Notes: generated from the sequence alone by a model not told the origin. Shown: positions 34,525 through 42,502, counted from the first letter of the stretch. The stretch: DNA of 64,000 nt from Rubripirellula obstinata (GCF_001642955.1 NZ_LWSK01000009.1:29770-93769); one strand, 5' to 3'. Numbers and translations are program-made.

Positions 34525-36795
34525 TCAGTTGTTTTTCCGTCGGCGTTGCATGTCTTTGAAACTGACGCGTTCTCGCTTCGGTGCCGACGGAAGATCGGTC
34601 CCGAACAACAACGCTCCCTGCATGGAAGCCGCGACCGAACAACCGACCAAACAATCCAGCCAGTGGTTATCGGGCTGCTCCGGCCTGGCTTTCCATTCGT
34701 CCACCGTGCGACCGCGTCCCTCGGTTCGGATGTAGTACTCGGCTGTGACCTGCTCGGCGAACATGCGATGTTGTTCAACGCGATCGCCAAAGATGGAAAG
34801 GCATCCGCGATCGCCCATCGCGACAGCGAGCCTTGCGTGCGTGAACGACTTCCACCAGTTGGTGTCGTAGATGATGTGGCGGATCGCTCGTTTGCCATTG
34901 ATCGAAGGCACTCGCCAGTTCAAGCCGACGCGATCGCCTGGCCGGCGCTTGTATTCGCTGAACGGGTTGGATGACGCGCCGACGAAGCGCCCGTGTGACG
35001 GAAGTAGGATCGAGGCGTGGGGACTCTGCCGGCAGAACTGATAGACGACGTTGGTGGAGTGGCCCCAGTTCGCGTCGATCAAGCACCGACCAATCTTCAT
35101 GGCCGCGCCGTCGTCGCGTTGCCATTCGCGGCCGAGCAAATCCGTGGTGAGCGAATCGAGGCCGGCGTAGATGCTGCCTTCGAGCCCGGTGCCATCGGTG
35201 GCATTCGCCAGTGTGTGGCGGGCGTCGCGGAGGGTGAAGTGCGATCGTTGTTGATCGGGATAAGTTCCGTAATCGACGATGTATCCGGTGAAGTCGTCTT
35301 CCCACGCAGCGACGACGTAGAACAAGAGCTTGCCTTGAACGTCGATGAATGACGTGAGATGGTTCGCGGCAATCGGTAGCCGGTGGCGGGGCATGTTGTT
35401 GATCTTGCCGGCGACCTGTTCCTGCGTCAGTTGATCGGCGTCGACAGTTTCGGCCGGCAACGGTTCGTTTTGATATTCAGCGAAGAACGCGGCCTCGTCC
35501 TGGAGTTTCAGGTTCATCGCATGTTGAATGGCCGATAGCTCGTCATGGTTGAACCGTTCCTTCCACGCCACGTCGGCACCATGGTCCATCGCCAATTTGT
35601 TTTCACGGTAGAACTCGGTGCCGGCCGCACCACCATCGCCGGCTCGCAAACCCTCGCTGCGGATCTCGGCGTAGCGTTCCCAGAGCGTTTCGTTGGTCGG
35701 GAACGAATTGACCATCCGCGTTCGTTCGCCGTTCCATTCTGGGTGTTGATCGCGATCGAGGATGCTATCGGCCATGTCGCCAGGGCGAATGACGGTGCAT
35801 GGCATGATTCCCGAAATTTTCTTGCCTGGGCCGGCGAGTCCGAGCACCGCGCCGGCGAGGATGGCTTCGCGGTTCGCACATTGCGAAAGTGACCTCGCGG
35901 ATTCGTCCGTTTGCGGGTCGTCGAGAACGACTAGCGACGGCCGAACCGTCTTGCCGTCGGGGCGTTTGAACTTCATGCCGCGGATGCGTCCGGTCAGGCC
36001 GGCGACCTTGATGATCGCGCCGCTCGCTTCGCTGCCTGCGATCGTCGGCAACACAACTTCTTTGGCCGTCCAACCAATTTGTGTTCGCTTGCCCTGGTAG
36101 AGCTGGCCGTTCGCTCGGTTGGCGATTCCGTCCAACGCTTGGATTGGAAAACAAACCTCGGGATAGTCGGCCAGCAACAACTCGTTGGCGTCGAGTTCGG
36201 TTTTGATCGAATCGAGCATGTCGCACGCATGCCCTTCGTCGCTTCCGATCAAACAGACGAAGTCGCGATAGCCGTTTAGCACCGCCCAGATGCACGCAAC
36301 TTCCGCCAGTGAACTCTTGCCGGACCCACGAGCCATCGCAAGCGAAAACAGCCCGCCGCGAACGACGGCCTCTTCGATTTTACGGATGACCTTCAAATGA
36401 TCCGGTGACCACGAAAGGTGAAACGTCAGTTTGAAGTACGCTTCGCAAAAGAATTGAAAACTGCCGGCGGCCTTCGCCTTGCGTTCCGTGTCTTCCACCG
36501 GCGGCAGGTCACCGATGTCGCGGCCGGCCAAAGCGACGGCGGCGTTTCTTGCTCGAGCCTTCTCTTTGACCTTTACATACGGATCCTCATCGGCCGGCGG
36601 CTTCGGGGCGTGACGTTTTTCGATCAGCCATGCGGTGAACTTCAGCAAGTCCACATGCGTGCCGTCTCCGATGCGAATGCCTGCTTCGGTTCGGTAGCGA
36701 TAGAGTTGGCGTTCATTGATGACCGTCCCTAGCGGCGTGCTGTTGAGCGTTCGGCAGCACGCGCTCGGTTTCATCTTTTGGATATCAATCGCCAT
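34525..36795 (-). CDS. Terminase large subunit (GpA type), 756 aa
   Basis: The N-terminal 100 residues look like an HTH/small-subunit region (NERQLYRYRTEAGIRIGDG). The ATPase has a Walker A GSGKSS near 157, preceded by SLAMAR, and a Walker B SLVVLDDPQTDES near 290. A nuclease part follows, with FIDVQGKLLFYVVAAWEDDF and, later, GLDSLTTDLLGREWQ and LIDANWGHSTNVV. The protein packages DNA through the portal. The long N-terminal extension suggests that part of the small-subunit function is fused. Confidence 0.9.
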   Translation of the reverse strand: MAIDIQKMKPSACCRTLNSTPLGTVINERQLYRYRTEAGIRIGDGTHVDLLKFTAWLIEKRHAPKPPADEDPYVKVKEKARARNAAVALAGRDIGDLPPVEDTERKAKAAGSFQFFCEAYFKLTFHLSWSPDHLKVIRKIEEAVVRGGLFSLAMARGSGKSSLAEVACIWAVLNGYRDFVCLIGSDEGHACDMLDSIKTELDANELLLADYPEVCFPIQALDGIANRANGQLYQGKRTQIGWTAKEVVLPTIAGSEASGAIIKVAGLTGRIRGMKFKRPDGKTVRPSLVVLDDPQTDESARSLSQCANREAILAGAVLGLAGPGKKISGIMPCTVIRPGDMADSILDRDQHPEWNGERTRMVNSFPTNETLWERYAEIRSEGLRAGDGGAAGTEFYRENKLAMDHGADVAWKERFNHDELSAIQHAMNLKLQDEAAFFAEYQNEPLPAETVDADQLTQEQVAGKINNMPRHRLPIAANHLTSFIDVQGKLLFYVVAAWEDDFTGYIVDYGTYPDQQRSHFTLRDARHTLANATDGTGLEGSIYAGLDSLTTDLLGREWQRDDGAAMKIGRCLIDANWGHSTNVVYQFCRQSPHASILLPSHGRFVGASSNPFSEYKRRPGDRVGLNWRVPSINGKRAIRHIIYDTNWWKSFTHARLAVAMGDRGCLSIFGDRVEQHRMFAEQVTAEYYIRTEGRGRTVDEWKARPEQPDNHWLDCLVGCSVAASMQGALLFGTDLPSAPKRERVSFKDMQRRRKNN

Positions 36796-36991
36796 GGTGT
36801 TTCTCCTGCAGTAGCCATGCGGCGTAGTGGGCCAAGTTGATCGTGCCGTCCCCGTTGGTAGGTGCGCCGGCGGCTAAGTCAGCCGCGATGTGCTCGGCCG
36901 GCACTTGCTGCCGATAGGAATTCGTCAGCAATTTGGCGAGTTGTTCAACCGTCAACCGATTCGGATTGACGCTGTTGTTTTTGTCTTCCAT
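36785..36991 (-). CDS. Small terminase-associated protein, 68 aa
   Basis: The sequence NRLTVEQLAKLLTNSYRQQVPAEHIAADLAAGAPTNGDGTINLAHYAAWL has two helical segments and a loop and resembles the N-terminal helix-turn-helix part of the terminase that follows. It overlaps the terminase gene by 11 bases. A role as small terminase or adaptor is likely from position. The ATG at 36991 is preceded by AGGAGCCAGCC. Confidence 0.6.
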   Translation of the reverse strand: MEDKNNSVNPNRLTVEQLAKLLTNSYRQQVPAEHIAADLAAGAPTNGDGTINLAHYAAWLLQEKHHGD

Positions 36992-37097
36992 GGCTGGCTC
37001 CTTGGGTGGGTTGGCGACTCGGGCAACACGCCGGCGACTGTCGCGAAAAGTGGGAAAGCCGGCATGGTTCGCCGCATGTTTCGCCCGGCGAAACAAG

Positions 37098-37210
37098 GGC
37101 AAACGTGGCCGCGTGTGGGCGTCAAAAGAAAGCTGCGAATTACTGAAACATTACTGCCGAGCTTCGCTTGAGGTGTCTCGAAACGCATGGCTCATGTGTG
37201 TCAACGAAAC
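37098..37210 (+). repeat. Intergenic cassette repeat, copy 1
   Basis: First of six related elements. The conserved core reads CGCTTGAGGTGTCTCGAAAC and then GCATGGCTCATGTGTGTCAA, about 35 bases before the next start codon. This copy lacks the clear upstream CGGCCACGTC block seen in copies 2 and 3 and precedes the amidoligase gene. Confidence 0.75.
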
Positions 37211-37240
37211 GAATTCTTCACCCCTTCGGAGACACACGCC

Positions 37241-38101
37241 ATGCACGCCAACGACATCGCCTTCGGTATCGAACTCGAAACCACCATGCCCGCCAACGAC
37301 TCCACGCCGATCGGCGGCTACCACAACGGATTGCCGGTCGCTTGGCTGCCGGCGGGTTGGAAAGCCGAACGCGACAGCAGCATTCAAACGCTCGCACCGG
37401 GCCGAAAGGGTTGCGAATTTGTATCGCCGGTCCTCCGCGGGTACGAAGGGCTTCAAAGTGTCATGACCGCGGTCGACGCGATCGCGGCCCGCGGCGGCCG
37501 GGTTAACTATTCGACCGGCATTCACGTAACGGTCAGCTTCGGTAACGACGCCGCGGCCCTTTCGCGACTCATCTCGCTGATCGGAAACCACGAACGGGCC
37601 ATCTACGCTTCGACCGGCACGCGACGCCGCGAACAAAACCGATGGGCAAAACGGATCAAGGACTACGGCAACAAAGACGCCGCGAAACGCCAATGCGAAT
37701 CGGACCGCTACCACTTGCTCAACCTGACGCACCTTGCCCGCGGCAAACAACGCATCGAGATTCGGGCCTTCGCTGGCAGCTTGAACAAAGACAAAATCGC
37801 CGGCTACCTGCAACTTGTACTTGGCTTGGTAGAACTCGCCTTGAATAGCAAACGGTGCTCGGGTTGGGACTACGCAAAGAAACCGGGAACGAAGAGCTGC
37901 TGGGACCGACCGGGTGCCGGCGAAGGCGAAACGGAATTGAACCGGCTGTTCTACCGGCTCGGTTGGACGAAGGGTTGGTACAAGGGCGACCTTCGCAACA
38001 AACGGTTCGGCGAACTGACCGCCGGCGACCAAACCTGCGATTGGAAACCGGTCAAAAAGAAGCTTCTCGAAATGGCTCGCAAATACGACCGGGCGGTCTA
38101 G
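37241..38101 (+). CDS. Putative amidoligase (COOH-NH2 ligase fold), 286 aa
   Basis: The first residues DIAFGIELETTMP match the GIELE start motif of the amidoligase-2 family. RVNYSTGIHVTVSFG in the middle and RIEIRAFAGSLNKDKI further on match the GxHVHv and R.FegTLn positions. Such enzymes ligate amino or peptide carboxyl groups to amines and are found in phages and toxin or peptide-modification operons. The N-terminal start is set at the ATG at 37241, which follows a GGAG site, not at the longer ATG inside the repeat. The substrate is unknown. Confidence 0.75.
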   Translation: MHANDIAFGIELETTMPANDSTPIGGYHNGLPVAWLPAGWKAERDSSIQTLAPGRKGCEFVSPVLRGYEGLQSVMTAVDAIAARGGRVNYSTGIHVTVSFGNDAAALSRLISLIGNHERAIYASTGTRRREQNRWAKRIKDYGNKDAAKRQCESDRYHLLNLTHLARGKQRIEIRAFAGSLNKDKIAGYLQLVLGLVELALNSKRCSGWDYAKKPGTKSCWDRPGAGEGETELNRLFYRLGWTKGWYKGDLRNKRFGELTAGDQTCDWKPVKKKLLEMARKYDRAV

Positions 38102-38125
38102 CCGCCGGCGGCTTGCCGCTTCACC

Positions 38126-38160
38126 AACGCCGCGGTTTGCCCCGCGGCGTTGATTCGTTT
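38126..38160 (+). terminator. Intrinsic terminator after the amidoligase gene
   Basis: A perfect 10-base stem, AACGCCGCGG with CCGCGGCGTT, is followed by GATTCGTTT. It lies 25 bases after the stop codon. Confidence 0.7.
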
Positions 38161-38171
38161 GTAGGGGAACG

Positions 38172-38213
38172 TTGGGCAATGTCCGCCGACAACGGCATAG
38201 ATAGTACAGGGAG
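38172..38213 (+). promoter_or_regulatory. Phage promoter-like motif B (upstream of small-gene array)
   Basis: TTGGGC lies at the same distance before CGGCATAGATAGTACAGGG as in the other three copies. This is the only plus-strand copy. It lies between the amidoligase terminator and cassette repeat 2, about 175 bases before the next gene start, so the array could be read from here. Confidence 0.6.
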
Positions 38214-38250
38214 GCCCGATGCTTCTTCCGTCGTGCCACGACGCAATTGT

Positions 38251-38350
38251 CGGCCACGTCGGCGACATCTCAAAACATGGAAAAACCCTGCAAATTACTG
38301 CCGGGATCGGCTTGCTGCGTCTCGAAACGCATGGCTCATGTGTGTCATCG
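38251..38350 (+). repeat. Intergenic cassette repeat, copy 2
   Basis: Begins CGGCCACGTCGGCG and ends GCATGGCTCATGTGTGTCA. The middle CAAATTACTGCCGG block is shared with copy 1. Confidence 0.8.
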
Positions 38351-38388
38351 AAAGACGGTTTTTCATTCACCCAAACGGAGAGACAAAC

Positions 38389-38664
38389 ATGACGGTTTCC
38401 GAACTGACGACGCTTTTGGAAGAGTACCGCGATACGTACGGCGACGACTGCGAAGTGCGGTTGATGACGCAAGAGAACTGGCCCTTTGAAAACCGCATCG
38501 CCGGGCTGACCAGCGGCGCGGAGATGAACGAAGCGAGCGAAGAAGACGCCAGCGAATTCTTCGACGACCAAGACGTCGCCGACGACGCGATGGTCTACAT
38601 CGTCGAAGGCGGGCAGATCTGCTACGGCAGCAAACGGGCGTGGGAAACCTGCCGCGATTGCTAA
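38389..38664 (+). CDS. Small acidic hypothetical protein, 91 aa
   Basis: The protein reads MTVSELTTLLEEYRDTYGDD, then EVRLMTQENWPFENRIAGL and an acidic run EMNEASEEDASEFFDDQDV, and ends with a Cys pair (TCRDC). The combination of a leading helix and a central beta segment resembles small phage proteins of unknown function. The ATG follows GGAGAG seven bases away, after cassette repeat 2. Confidence 0.65.
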   Translation: MTVSELTTLLEEYRDTYGDDCEVRLMTQENWPFENRIAGLTSGAEMNEASEEDASEFFDDQDVADDAMVYIVEGGQICYGSKRAWETCRDC

Positions 38665-38677
38665 ACCAAACCCAAAC

Positions 38678-38714
38678 GGCCGGCGGCGCGACCCGCGCCG
38701 CCGGCCTTCTTTTC
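38678..38714 (+). terminator. Strong intrinsic terminator
   Basis: A perfect 13-base GC-rich stem (GGCCGGCGGCGCG with its complement) and a three-base loop precede TTCTTTTC. Confidence 0.8.
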
Positions 38715-38731
38715 AAACCCGAGGACAAACC

Positions 38732-38935
38732 ATGACCAAAAACCAGACCATCGAAGACGCCTACGCCGCCGCCCATGCCCGTGCGATCCAAGCCGCCGAA
38801 GCGGTTCGACAAATGCTGGAAGATCAACCCACGCCAACGGGCGACAACGCGATCGGTTGGGACGACGTCGGCACGCTTCGCCACTACGCCGCCCGCCTGG
38901 AAGAATTGATTCAAACCGAAGACGCCGACGAGTAA
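38732..38935 (+). CDS. Small hypothetical protein, 67 aa
   Basis: The protein is short, helical and acidic (TIEDAYAAAHARAIQAAEAVRQML, LRHYAARLEELIQTEDADE). No family is recognised. It begins 18 bases after a terminator hairpin, and another hairpin follows 28 bases after its stop, so it appears to be a separate small unit. Confidence 0.6.
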   Translation: MTKNQTIEDAYAAAHARAIQAAEAVRQMLEDQPTPTGDNAIGWDDVGTLRHYAARLEELIQTEDADE

Positions 38936-38963
38936 CCGCCGGCCCTTCGGTATTCCCACCACA

Positions 38964-38996
38964 CGCCGCGACGTTCCCCAACGCCGCGGCGTTTTC
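38964..38996 (+). terminator. Intrinsic terminator
   Basis: CGCCGCG pairs with CGCGGCG around a CGTT...AACG inner stem, followed by TTTTCT. Confidence 0.65.
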
Positions 38997-39051
38997 TATG
39001 TCTCCGCATCGTTCGCCGGTTAATCCCAACAACGCGACACGACGCGTTTGT

Positions 39052-39150
39052 CGGCCACGTCGGCGGCGTCGAAAAACATTCGAGAAACAAACGAATTGCT
39101 TGCCCATTTCGCTTGAGCTGTTTTCAAACCCATGGCTCATGTGTGTCACC
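39052..39150 (+). repeat. Intergenic cassette repeat, copy 3
   Basis: Begins CGGCCACGTCGGCGGCGTCG, then GAAAAACATTCGAGAAAC, and ends CCCATGGCTCATGTGTGTCA. The CGAAACGAATTCTTC tail after the core is the same as in copy 1. Confidence 0.8.
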
Positions 39151-39187
39151 GAAACGAATTCTTCTTCCCACAAACGGAGCAACACCC

Positions 39188-39415
39188 ATGCAAACCAATT
39201 TTGAATACCACTCGCGGCTGCCGCAGTACGAGACGCTCGAAGAAAACGTCGAAGCGGCCGTTCGCATCCTTCGGCAACTGATGTCGGAGGCGGAAGATTT
39301 GACCGACATCGAACCCGGCGACAACGAAACCAAAGAGATCCATTTCATGGCTGCCGAAGAACTACACCAAGCCGTTTGGACCGCCGCGAACAAACTCGAA
39401 GGAAGGCTTCGGTAG
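39188..39415 (+). CDS. Small hypothetical protein, 75 aa
   Basis: The sequence LPQYETLEENVEAAVRILRQLM and EEDL-type acidic helices (EAEDLTDIEPGDNETKEIHFMAAEELHQA) suggest an all-helical protein. It shares no clear family. It is preceded by cassette repeat 3 and a GGAG site. Confidence 0.6.
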   Translation: MQTNFEYHSRLPQYETLEENVEAAVRILRQLMSEAEDLTDIEPGDNETKEIHFMAAEELHQAVWTAANKLEGRLR

Positions 39416-39469
39416 CGAACCAAAACGAAGATTCAAAATTCATTCCGCCCCAACCCAGAGAACCGACCC

Positions 39470-39688
39470 ATGCCCAACACCGCCAACCGGCCAACCACCG
39501 CCGACCTTTTGTATGCCCGCACCGCCGCGCTCGAACTGATCGAGGAATTGCACGCGGGCGTGAAGAACATGCCGATCCTCGAAGCGGCCAACCCGGAAAA
39601 GTTCGATCGCTATTTCGGTGAACTGGACGACCTTCACGACGCGATCGACGGACTGGCCGCAAAGTTTCTCCGAAACACGCGTGTGTGA
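39470..39688 (+). CDS. Small hypothetical protein, 72 aa
   Basis: The protein is helical (TTADLLYARTAALELIEELHAG, YFGELDDLHDAIDGLAAKFL). It is not recognised. No repeat precedes it, so it is probably cotranscribed with the gene 54 bases upstream. Confidence 0.6.
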   Translation: MPNTANRPTTADLLYARTAALELIEELHAGVKNMPILEAANPEKFDRYFGELDDLHDAIDGLAAKFLRNTRV

Positions 39689-39700
39689 ATTCGCCCGTGT

Positions 39701-39800
39701 GTCGGGAGTTATCGCAGCTTTCCAGAAACATGGGAAAAGGCTGCGAAAAGCTGCCCGAACTCGCTTGAGGTGTTTCCAAACCCATGGCTCATGTGTGTTA
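39701..39800 (+). repeat. Intergenic cassette repeat, copy 4
   Basis: Contains CAGAAACATGGGAAAAGGC, CTCGCTTGAGGTGTTTCCAAA and CCCATGGCTCATGTGTGTTA. The leading block is diverged from copies 2 and 3. Confidence 0.75.
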
Positions 39801-39852
39801 ACGCCGAACGGCGAAACGCTTTTTCAAAACCCTTTCCGAGAGAGACCAAACC

Positions 39853-40107
39853 ATGCCGATGACCGACGCCCAAAAGGCCCGCGCCGAAGCCCTCCGCCCG
39901 CTCTTCCGAAATATGGATCAGCACAAAGCCCAAGAGATGCGGCAAGCGTACTACCGCATCGCCGAAAACCTGCGGCCCTTGGTAGACGCCCTTGAAATGG
40001 CTGACTACGACGACGGCGCGCTTGCCGGCCCGCTGCTCGAAGAGCACTACATCTTTTGCGAGATGCTGGACACGATCAAACAAAGCGCATTGGGGGAGGT
40101 GCTGTAG
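39853..40107 (+). CDS. Small hypothetical protein, 84 aa
   Basis: The protein is helical with DAQKARAEALRPLFRNMDQ, EMRQAYYRIAENLRPLVDALE and ALGEVL. It is preceded by cassette repeat 4 at the usual distance and GAGAGA. A hairpin (CGCCGGC with GCCGGCG) lies 15 bases downstream. The function is unknown. Confidence 0.6.
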   Translation: MPMTDAQKARAEALRPLFRNMDQHKAQEMRQAYYRIAENLRPLVDALEMADYDDGALAGPLLEEHYIFCEMLDTIKQSALGEVL

Positions 40108-40211
40108 ACCAAAGCCGAAACGCCGGCACGGACGCCGGCGTCGCGGCGGGTTGGTGCCCGCCGCCTGACGATGGCAGCCAACCACGAATTATTCCGAACG
40201 GAGAGACGAAG

Positions 40212-40694
40212 ATGAAAAAGGCAGACGTAAAGATCGGCGGCGAGTACTTCGCGAAGGTCACCAACAAAAAGGTCACGGTCCGGATCGACGCGGAGAATTC
40301 ATCCGGCGGCTGGGACGCGACCAATTTGGCGACCAACAAAAAGGTCCGCATCAAAACCGCCGCCCGGCTTCAAGGGCCGGCCCGCGCGGTGACGACGCCG
40401 GCGGCCGGTGAACCCAAACGGGTGTTGAAGAAGAAAGCGAAAACGGAAACGGCAGCCGGCGGCAAGAAAAAACTTTCGTGCGTCAAAGCGGCCTTGCAGG
40501 TTTTGGAAACCGCCGGCGAACCGATGAACTCGCAAGAAATGATCACGGCGATGGTGGAACAAAACCTTTGGCAAAGCCCTGGCGGCAAAACCCCGCACGC
40601 GACTTTGTACTCGGCCATTTTGCGAGACCTCAAACGCGGCGACGAAAGCCGGTTTGTAAAAACCGAACGCGGCCGATTTACGGTTCGGGTTTGA
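40212..40694 (+). CDS. HARE-HTH domain protein, 160 aa
   Basis: The C-terminal 70 residues, starting SCVKAALQVLETAGEPMNSQEM and continuing LWQSPGGKTPHATLYSAILRDLK and SRFVKTERGRFTVRV, match the HARE-HTH winged-helix domain, found in regulators and restriction or modification proteins where it is proposed to sense modified DNA. The N-terminal part (KADVKIGGEYFAKVTNKKVTVRI) is a small beta domain, with a Lys-rich linker between. It starts after GGAGAGACGAAG. Confidence 0.75.
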   Translation: MKKADVKIGGEYFAKVTNKKVTVRIDAENSSGGWDATNLATNKKVRIKTAARLQGPARAVTTPAAGEPKRVLKKKAKTETAAGGKKKLSCVKAALQVLETAGEPMNSQEMITAMVEQNLWQSPGGKTPHATLYSAILRDLKRGDESRFVKTERGRFTVRV

Positions 40695-40709
40695 AGGGGA
40701 GGCGACGCC

Positions 40710-40940
40710 ATGAAAACGATTGGTGACATACGCGAGATCGAGGATTTGGTTGACGGCGAAACCGCCAAGCCGGAAGCCGACACGGGTTACGAACTGCGGA
40801 CGATTCCCGGCCGGTTTGAACGCGGGACCGTGGTCGGGATTACCCGCCGCGGCAACCGCATCCTCGCCACGACAACCAACGGACGCGAGTTCGCGGTAAC
40901 CGGCCCGAACGCTCACGTCTTGGTTCCACTTTCCTTCTAG
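40710..40940 (+). CDS. Small hypothetical protein, 76 aa
   Basis: This beta-rich protein (YELRTIPGRFERGTVVGITRRGNRILATTTNGREFAVTGPNAHVLVPLSF) is paralogous to the gene at 41192: both end in G-(E/Q)F-(V/I)TG-N-H---P-F. It lies 15 bases after the HARE-HTH gene. A terminator follows. Confidence 0.6.
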   Translation: MKTIGDIREIEDLVDGETAKPEADTGYELRTIPGRFERGTVVGITRRGNRILATTTNGREFAVTGPNAHVLVPLSF

Positions 40941-40961
40941 CCGGCGAACGCTTCGCCACTC

Positions 40962-40994
40962 ACGCCCGACGTTGGCCACGGTCGGGCGTTTTCT
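40962..40994 (+). terminator. Intrinsic terminator
   Basis: ACGCCCGAC pairs with GTCGGGCGT, followed by TTTTCTCGTT. A related hairpin follows the next gene. Confidence 0.7.
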
Positions 40995-41030
40995 CGTTGT
41001 GCGGCAAACCATTCGACACACCGGAGCCGG

Positions 41031-41150
41031 CCGACACGCGGCGTTTTCGCGGTCGTGCGCCGGCAATGAAAAACATTCAACATTCTTCGGACTGTTCGCC
41101 GGCCTTCGCTTGCTGCGTTGAAAAAGTCATGGCTCCATGTGTCACACGCC
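41031..41150 (+). repeat. Intergenic cassette repeat, copy 5
   Basis: Copies 5 and 6 form a subtype whose similarity extends from the upstream terminator through GCCGACACGCGGCGTTT to GTCATGGCTCCATGTGTCAC. The core is CCATGTGTCACACGC instead of CATGTGTGTCA. Confidence 0.8.
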
Positions 41151-41191
41151 AACGGGGCGTACCGAAAAAATTCTTTCAACGGAGACACAAC

Positions 41192-41428
41192 ATGGACACC
41201 AAACTCTACATCAGCGACATCGGCTGCTTTTCGCACCTCGAAGAAGGCGAGAAGGTTTATCCCGAACCGGGTTGCCGCTACGAATGTTGGCGACCGGGAA
41301 CCGCCGACCGCGAACCCGGCGATGTGAAATGGGTCACGCGACGCGACCACGAACTGTACGCCGAGATGACAACCGGTAACCAATTCCGAATCACCGGCGA
41401 CAACCCGCATTCGGTCATCCCTTTCTAG
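41192..41428 (+). CDS. Small hypothetical protein, 78 aa
   Basis: The protein reads MDTKLYISDIGCFSHLEEGE, YPEPGCRYECWRPGTADRE and ends GNQFRITGDNPHSVIPF, which aligns with the end of the gene at 40710. It has three Cys. The pair appears to be a duplicated cassette. It is preceded by repeat copy 5 and GGAG. Confidence 0.6.
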   Translation: MDTKLYISDIGCFSHLEEGEKVYPEPGCRYECWRPGTADREPGDVKWVTRRDHELYAEMTTGNQFRITGDNPHSVIPF

Positions 41429-41458
41429 CCGGCGACCACGGCTTCGCGACACACGCCC

Positions 41459-41486
41459 AACGCCCGCGACTGCCGGGCGTTTTTTC
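41459..41486 (+). terminator. Intrinsic terminator
   Basis: AACGCCCG pairs with CGGGCGTT, followed by TTTTCG, directly upstream of repeat copy 6. Confidence 0.7.
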
Positions 41487-41520
41487 GTTGGACGGCAAAC
41501 CATGCCGCGCACCGGAGCCG

Positions 41521-41640
41521 GCCGACACGCGGCGTTTGTCGCGGTCGTTCGCCGGCGTTGAAAAACATTCGAGAACTTTTGAAATGTTTGCCGGACTTCG
41601 CTTGCTGCCGGCGAAACGTCATGGCTCCATGTGTCACACG
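41521..41640 (+). repeat. Intergenic cassette repeat, copy 6
   Basis: Same subtype as copy 5. The core contains GAAAAACATTCGAGAACTTT, CTTCGCTTGCTGCCGGCGAA and GTCATGGCTCCATGTGTCAC. Confidence 0.8.
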
Positions 41641-41679
41641 CAAACCGCGAAACGATTCTTTCCCAAACGGAGAAACGAC

Positions 41680-41919
41680 ATGAAAAACTCCAACGTTCAA
41701 ACCCTGGCCCCGCGGCCGATCGAGCCGGCCGCGGCGTACGACAACGCTCACCAGATTTCACGCGACCTGCTGCAACACATCGAATTGCAACTCGATCGCA
41801 TGTTGAAGCCGGACAACAAAGCCCTGCGTTGGACGCATGTTCGGGCTTTGAACTTGATCAACGCTCAGCTTTCCGAAGTCGCTGCCCTTGTCGACGAAAC
41901 CAACAGCGCTCGCAACTGA
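41680..41919 (+). CDS. Small hypothetical protein, 79 aa
   Basis: A helical protein (AAAYDNAHQISRDLLQHIELQLDRML, HVRALNLINAQLSEVAALVDE). No family is recognised. It follows repeat copy 6 and GGAGAAACG. The next gene begins ten bases after its stop codon. Confidence 0.6.
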   Translation: MKNSNVQTLAPRPIEPAAAYDNAHQISRDLLQHIELQLDRMLKPDNKALRWTHVRALNLINAQLSEVAALVDETNSARN

Positions 41920-41929
41920 GAACGCAGCT

Positions 41930-42166
41930 ATGCCAACCATCCCCAAGGCGGGCGACCGGGTCCGCCTGGTTTCGATGACCGACGACCCCGACCCAATTCC
42001 CGCCGGCACCACCGGAACGGTCGCCGGCGTGTATCCACAACGAGGTTGGACGCAAGTCGATGTCGATTGGGACACCGGCCGGTCATTGATGCTTTCCATT
42101 CCACCGGACCGCGTCGAACGTCTCGACGCCGGCCAACATCCGTCTCCCGAAGAACAAGGAAACTGA
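41930..42166 (+). CDS. DUF4314-like protein, 78 aa
   Basis: The start PTIPKAGDRVRLVSMTDDPDPIP and AGTTGTVAGVYPQRGWTQVDV, then DWDTGRSLMLSIPPDRVERL, match the DUF4314 pattern: a compact KOW-like beta barrel with a GDRVRL start. Function unknown. The ATG at 41930 is preferred over an upstream ATG that would overlap the preceding gene. Confidence 0.7.
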   Translation: MPTIPKAGDRVRLVSMTDDPDPIPAGTTGTVAGVYPQRGWTQVDVDWDTGRSLMLSIPPDRVERLDAGQHPSPEEQGN

Positions 42167-42169
42167 ACC

Positions 42170-42502
42170 ATGTCGACAAGAGCCATCCTCGCCATCCGAT
42201 TGCCGGACGAAACCATCCTGGCGACGTACCTGCATTTCGACGGCTACCCCGACCACGTGATGCCGATTCTGACCAGCGGCTACGTCGATCCGGACGAAGC
42301 CCTTGAACTGATTCAGGCCGGCGAACTTCGCTGCCTTCCGCCGCGGCCGAACGCACCGGAGTACTTTGAAACCAGCCGGCGAACCAGCGAACTAACGTCC
42401 GCCGACGAATTGCCGGCCTTGTCGCGGTATTTGAACGCCGAGCATGTTTACCTGATGAATCAAAATGGTTGGACGCATCTAGCAGTTGCCGACTATTCAT
42501 AG
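42170..42502 (+). CDS. Phage-type hypothetical protein, 110 aa
   Basis: The protein starts STRAILAIRLPDETILATYLHFDGYPDHVMPIL and ends NQNGWTHLAVADYS. The layout with YLHFDGYP resembles small phage proteins that sit near DNA-modification genes, but I cannot name the domain. It overlaps the converging minus-strand gene by ten bases at the stop codons. Confidence 0.65.
   Translation: MSTRAILAIRLPDETILATYLHFDGYPDHVMPILTSGYVDPDEALELIQAGELRCLPPRPNAPEYFETSRRTSELTSADELPALSRYLNAEHVYLMNQNGWTHLAVADYS

Noticed and set aside
37098..41640. A CRISPR array or a protein-coding repeat for the six similar intergenic elements
   Set aside because: The spacing is irregular, the intervals are genes and the copies are diverged. 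Both strands show stops in some copies, so neither a CRISPR nor a conserved protein explains them.
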